Shown: positions 14,870-15,588 of the stretch, in pieces
Layout of the letters: each line of letters begins with the position of its first letter
How positions within the stretch are numbered: the first letter of the stretch is position 1
Notes under the pieces: generated by a model
Databases searched by the model: none
Told to the model about the DNA's origin: nothing
The model's input: only the letters and a program-made list of their open reading frames with translations
DNA from: SIG588 sp045654545
GTDB lineage: Bacteria; Bacillota; Clostridia; Oscillospirales; Acutalibacteraceae
Assembly (NCBI GenBank): GCA_045654545.1
Contig: JAZONO010000105.1
Location: 1 to 15,588 of the forward strand
DNA length: 15,588 nt
Direction of reading: 5' to 3'
Position numbers and translations under genes: made by a program

Positions 14870-15588
14870 ATGGCAACCAAAAAACGCAAAAAACGCTCAT
14901 CGGCCAAACGTACCATGCGCGCATTGCTGGTAACCGCCGCCATAATGATCGTGGCGCTTGGCGTGCTGTTGGTGGTGTGGGGTATCAAACACGTACTGTC
15001 GCTGAATAACGGCGGCAACCCCTCCACCCCCACAACCGCAACCACCACCTCCACCACTACGACACAGCCCACCGCCTTGTTTGTGGACGGGCATTACGTT
15101 CAGCAGAGTATTCCTGCGTGGAATTTGCAGTTGGTGAACGGGTGGAATCCCCTGCCTGCCGACCACAATTACGAAGCGAACCTCATCGCCTACGGCAACG
15201 GGCAGTTCGATGCCCGTGCCGCCGCCGCATTGCGTGAAATGTTGAGTGCCGGTGCCGCATACGGGTTGCGTCCCGTGTCGCTGTTCCGTTCATACGATTT
15301 GCAGGTATCGCTGTTCAACCGCGAAGTGAACGAATGGAAAGCGTTGGGGTACAGCCAAGCGGATGCCGAAGCGAACGCCTCCACCGAGGTGGCACGTCCC
15401 GGCACCAGCGAGCATCACATGGGGCTCGCGGCGGACATTCTGTCCGACGGTGTGTATTCGTTGGAAGAGAGTTTTGAGGACACCGCCGCCTTTGCGTGGT
15501 TGAAAGCCCATTGCGCAGAATACGGTTTTATTTTGCGGTATCCCAAAGAAAAAGAGGATGTGACGGGTGTCATTTATGAACCGTGGCA
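14870..15588 (+). CDS. VanY-like (M15B) D-Ala-D-Ala carboxypeptidase, copy 2, cut by window edge
   Basis: An ATG at 14870, after a weak AGAGG, opens a frame that stays open for 239 codons to the window end. The product has a very basic N-terminus (MATKKRKKRSSAKR), a membrane helix (about 17-38), a short Thr-rich linker (about 52-68) and an M15B domain with LQLVNGWNPLPADH and SEHHMGLAAD (zinc ligands H182 and D189). The last complete codons read YEPW, with E237 the catalytic glutamate; the next codon begins CA, as expected for the zinc-binding histidine. About 28 residues are missing if it matches copy 1. It starts 11 nt after copy 1 and is surely cotranscribed. Its last 71 bases are identical to copy 1, showing recent duplication or gene conversion. 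The linker is much shorter than in copy 1. Confidence 0.9.
   Translation, partial: MATKKRKKRSSAKRTMRALLVTAAIMIVALGVLLVVWGIKHVLSLNNGGNPSTPTTATTTSTTTTQPTALFVDGHYVQQSIPAWNLQLVNGWNPLPADHNYEANLIAYGNGQFDARAAAALREMLSAGAAYGLRPVSLFRSYDLQVSLFNREVNEWKALGYSQADAEANASTEVARPGTSEHHMGLAADILSDGVYSLEESFEDTAAFAWLKAHCAEYGFILRYPKEKEDVTGVIYEPW
15518..15588 (+). repeat. 71-bp direct repeat, unit 2
   Basis: This is the second member of the perfect repeat, in the 3' part of the second VanY-like gene, and it touches the window end. Confidence 0.95.

Noticed and set aside
13938..15588. Vancomycin-resistance cluster
   Set aside because: Only VanY-like carboxypeptidases are present. No VanA-type ligase, VanH, VanX dipeptidase or VanRS genes are in the window, and M15B enzymes are common in susceptible bacteria.

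Overview
The window looks like a chromosomal core-gene region of a Gram-positive Bacillota, most likely a member of the Clostridia (an inference). The reasons are a T-box leader in front of thrS, a Gram-positive-type S12 with the extra segment near residues 26-39, Firmicutes-type RpoB and RpoC without the large proteobacterial insertions, strong AGGAGG-type ribosome binding sites, and GC-rich coding sequence set between AT-rich sigma-A-like promoters. No IS element, prophage, CRISPR array, tRNA or rRNA gene was seen.

Minus-strand half (1-10340). Read in transcription direction: a membrane-anchored SurA/PrsA-like parvulin foldase (10340-8853) ends at a strong terminator (8775-8810). It is followed by the rpoB promoter (8678-8706), rpoB (8523-4738), rpoC (4718-1083), a new promoter directly after the rpoC stop (1050-1079), rpsL (947-519) and the start of rpsG (381 to beyond the window edge). 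The RNA polymerase and str ribosomal genes therefore lie in series, but two separate promoters are visible. The usual upstream neighbours rplJ/rplL are absent, and so is the L7Ae-like gene often found between rpoC and rpsL.

Plus-strand half (10474-15588). galM (aldose 1-epimerase) is divergent from the foldase gene, and the two promoters have abutting -35 boxes. Nine bases after galM begins the promoter of a threonyl-tRNA-responsive T-box leader controlling thrS, which ends at its own terminator. Then comes a separately promoted tandem pair of VanY-like (M15B) D-Ala-D-Ala carboxypeptidases. Each has an N-terminal membrane anchor, a threonine-rich linker and an extracytoplasmic catalytic domain. 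The second copy runs off the window one residue before its catalytic motif is complete.

The points most worth a second look are: a well-formed promoter facing into the rpoB promoter, with a hairpin plus T-tract that could end a short antisense RNA; the tandem VanY-like pair, with a 71-bp perfect repeat and very different Thr-rich linker lengths, beside a tRNA-Thr-sensing thrS; a foldase with a degenerate second parvulin repeat; and structured untranslated RNA before rpsL and rpsG. None of these is proven by sequence alone.
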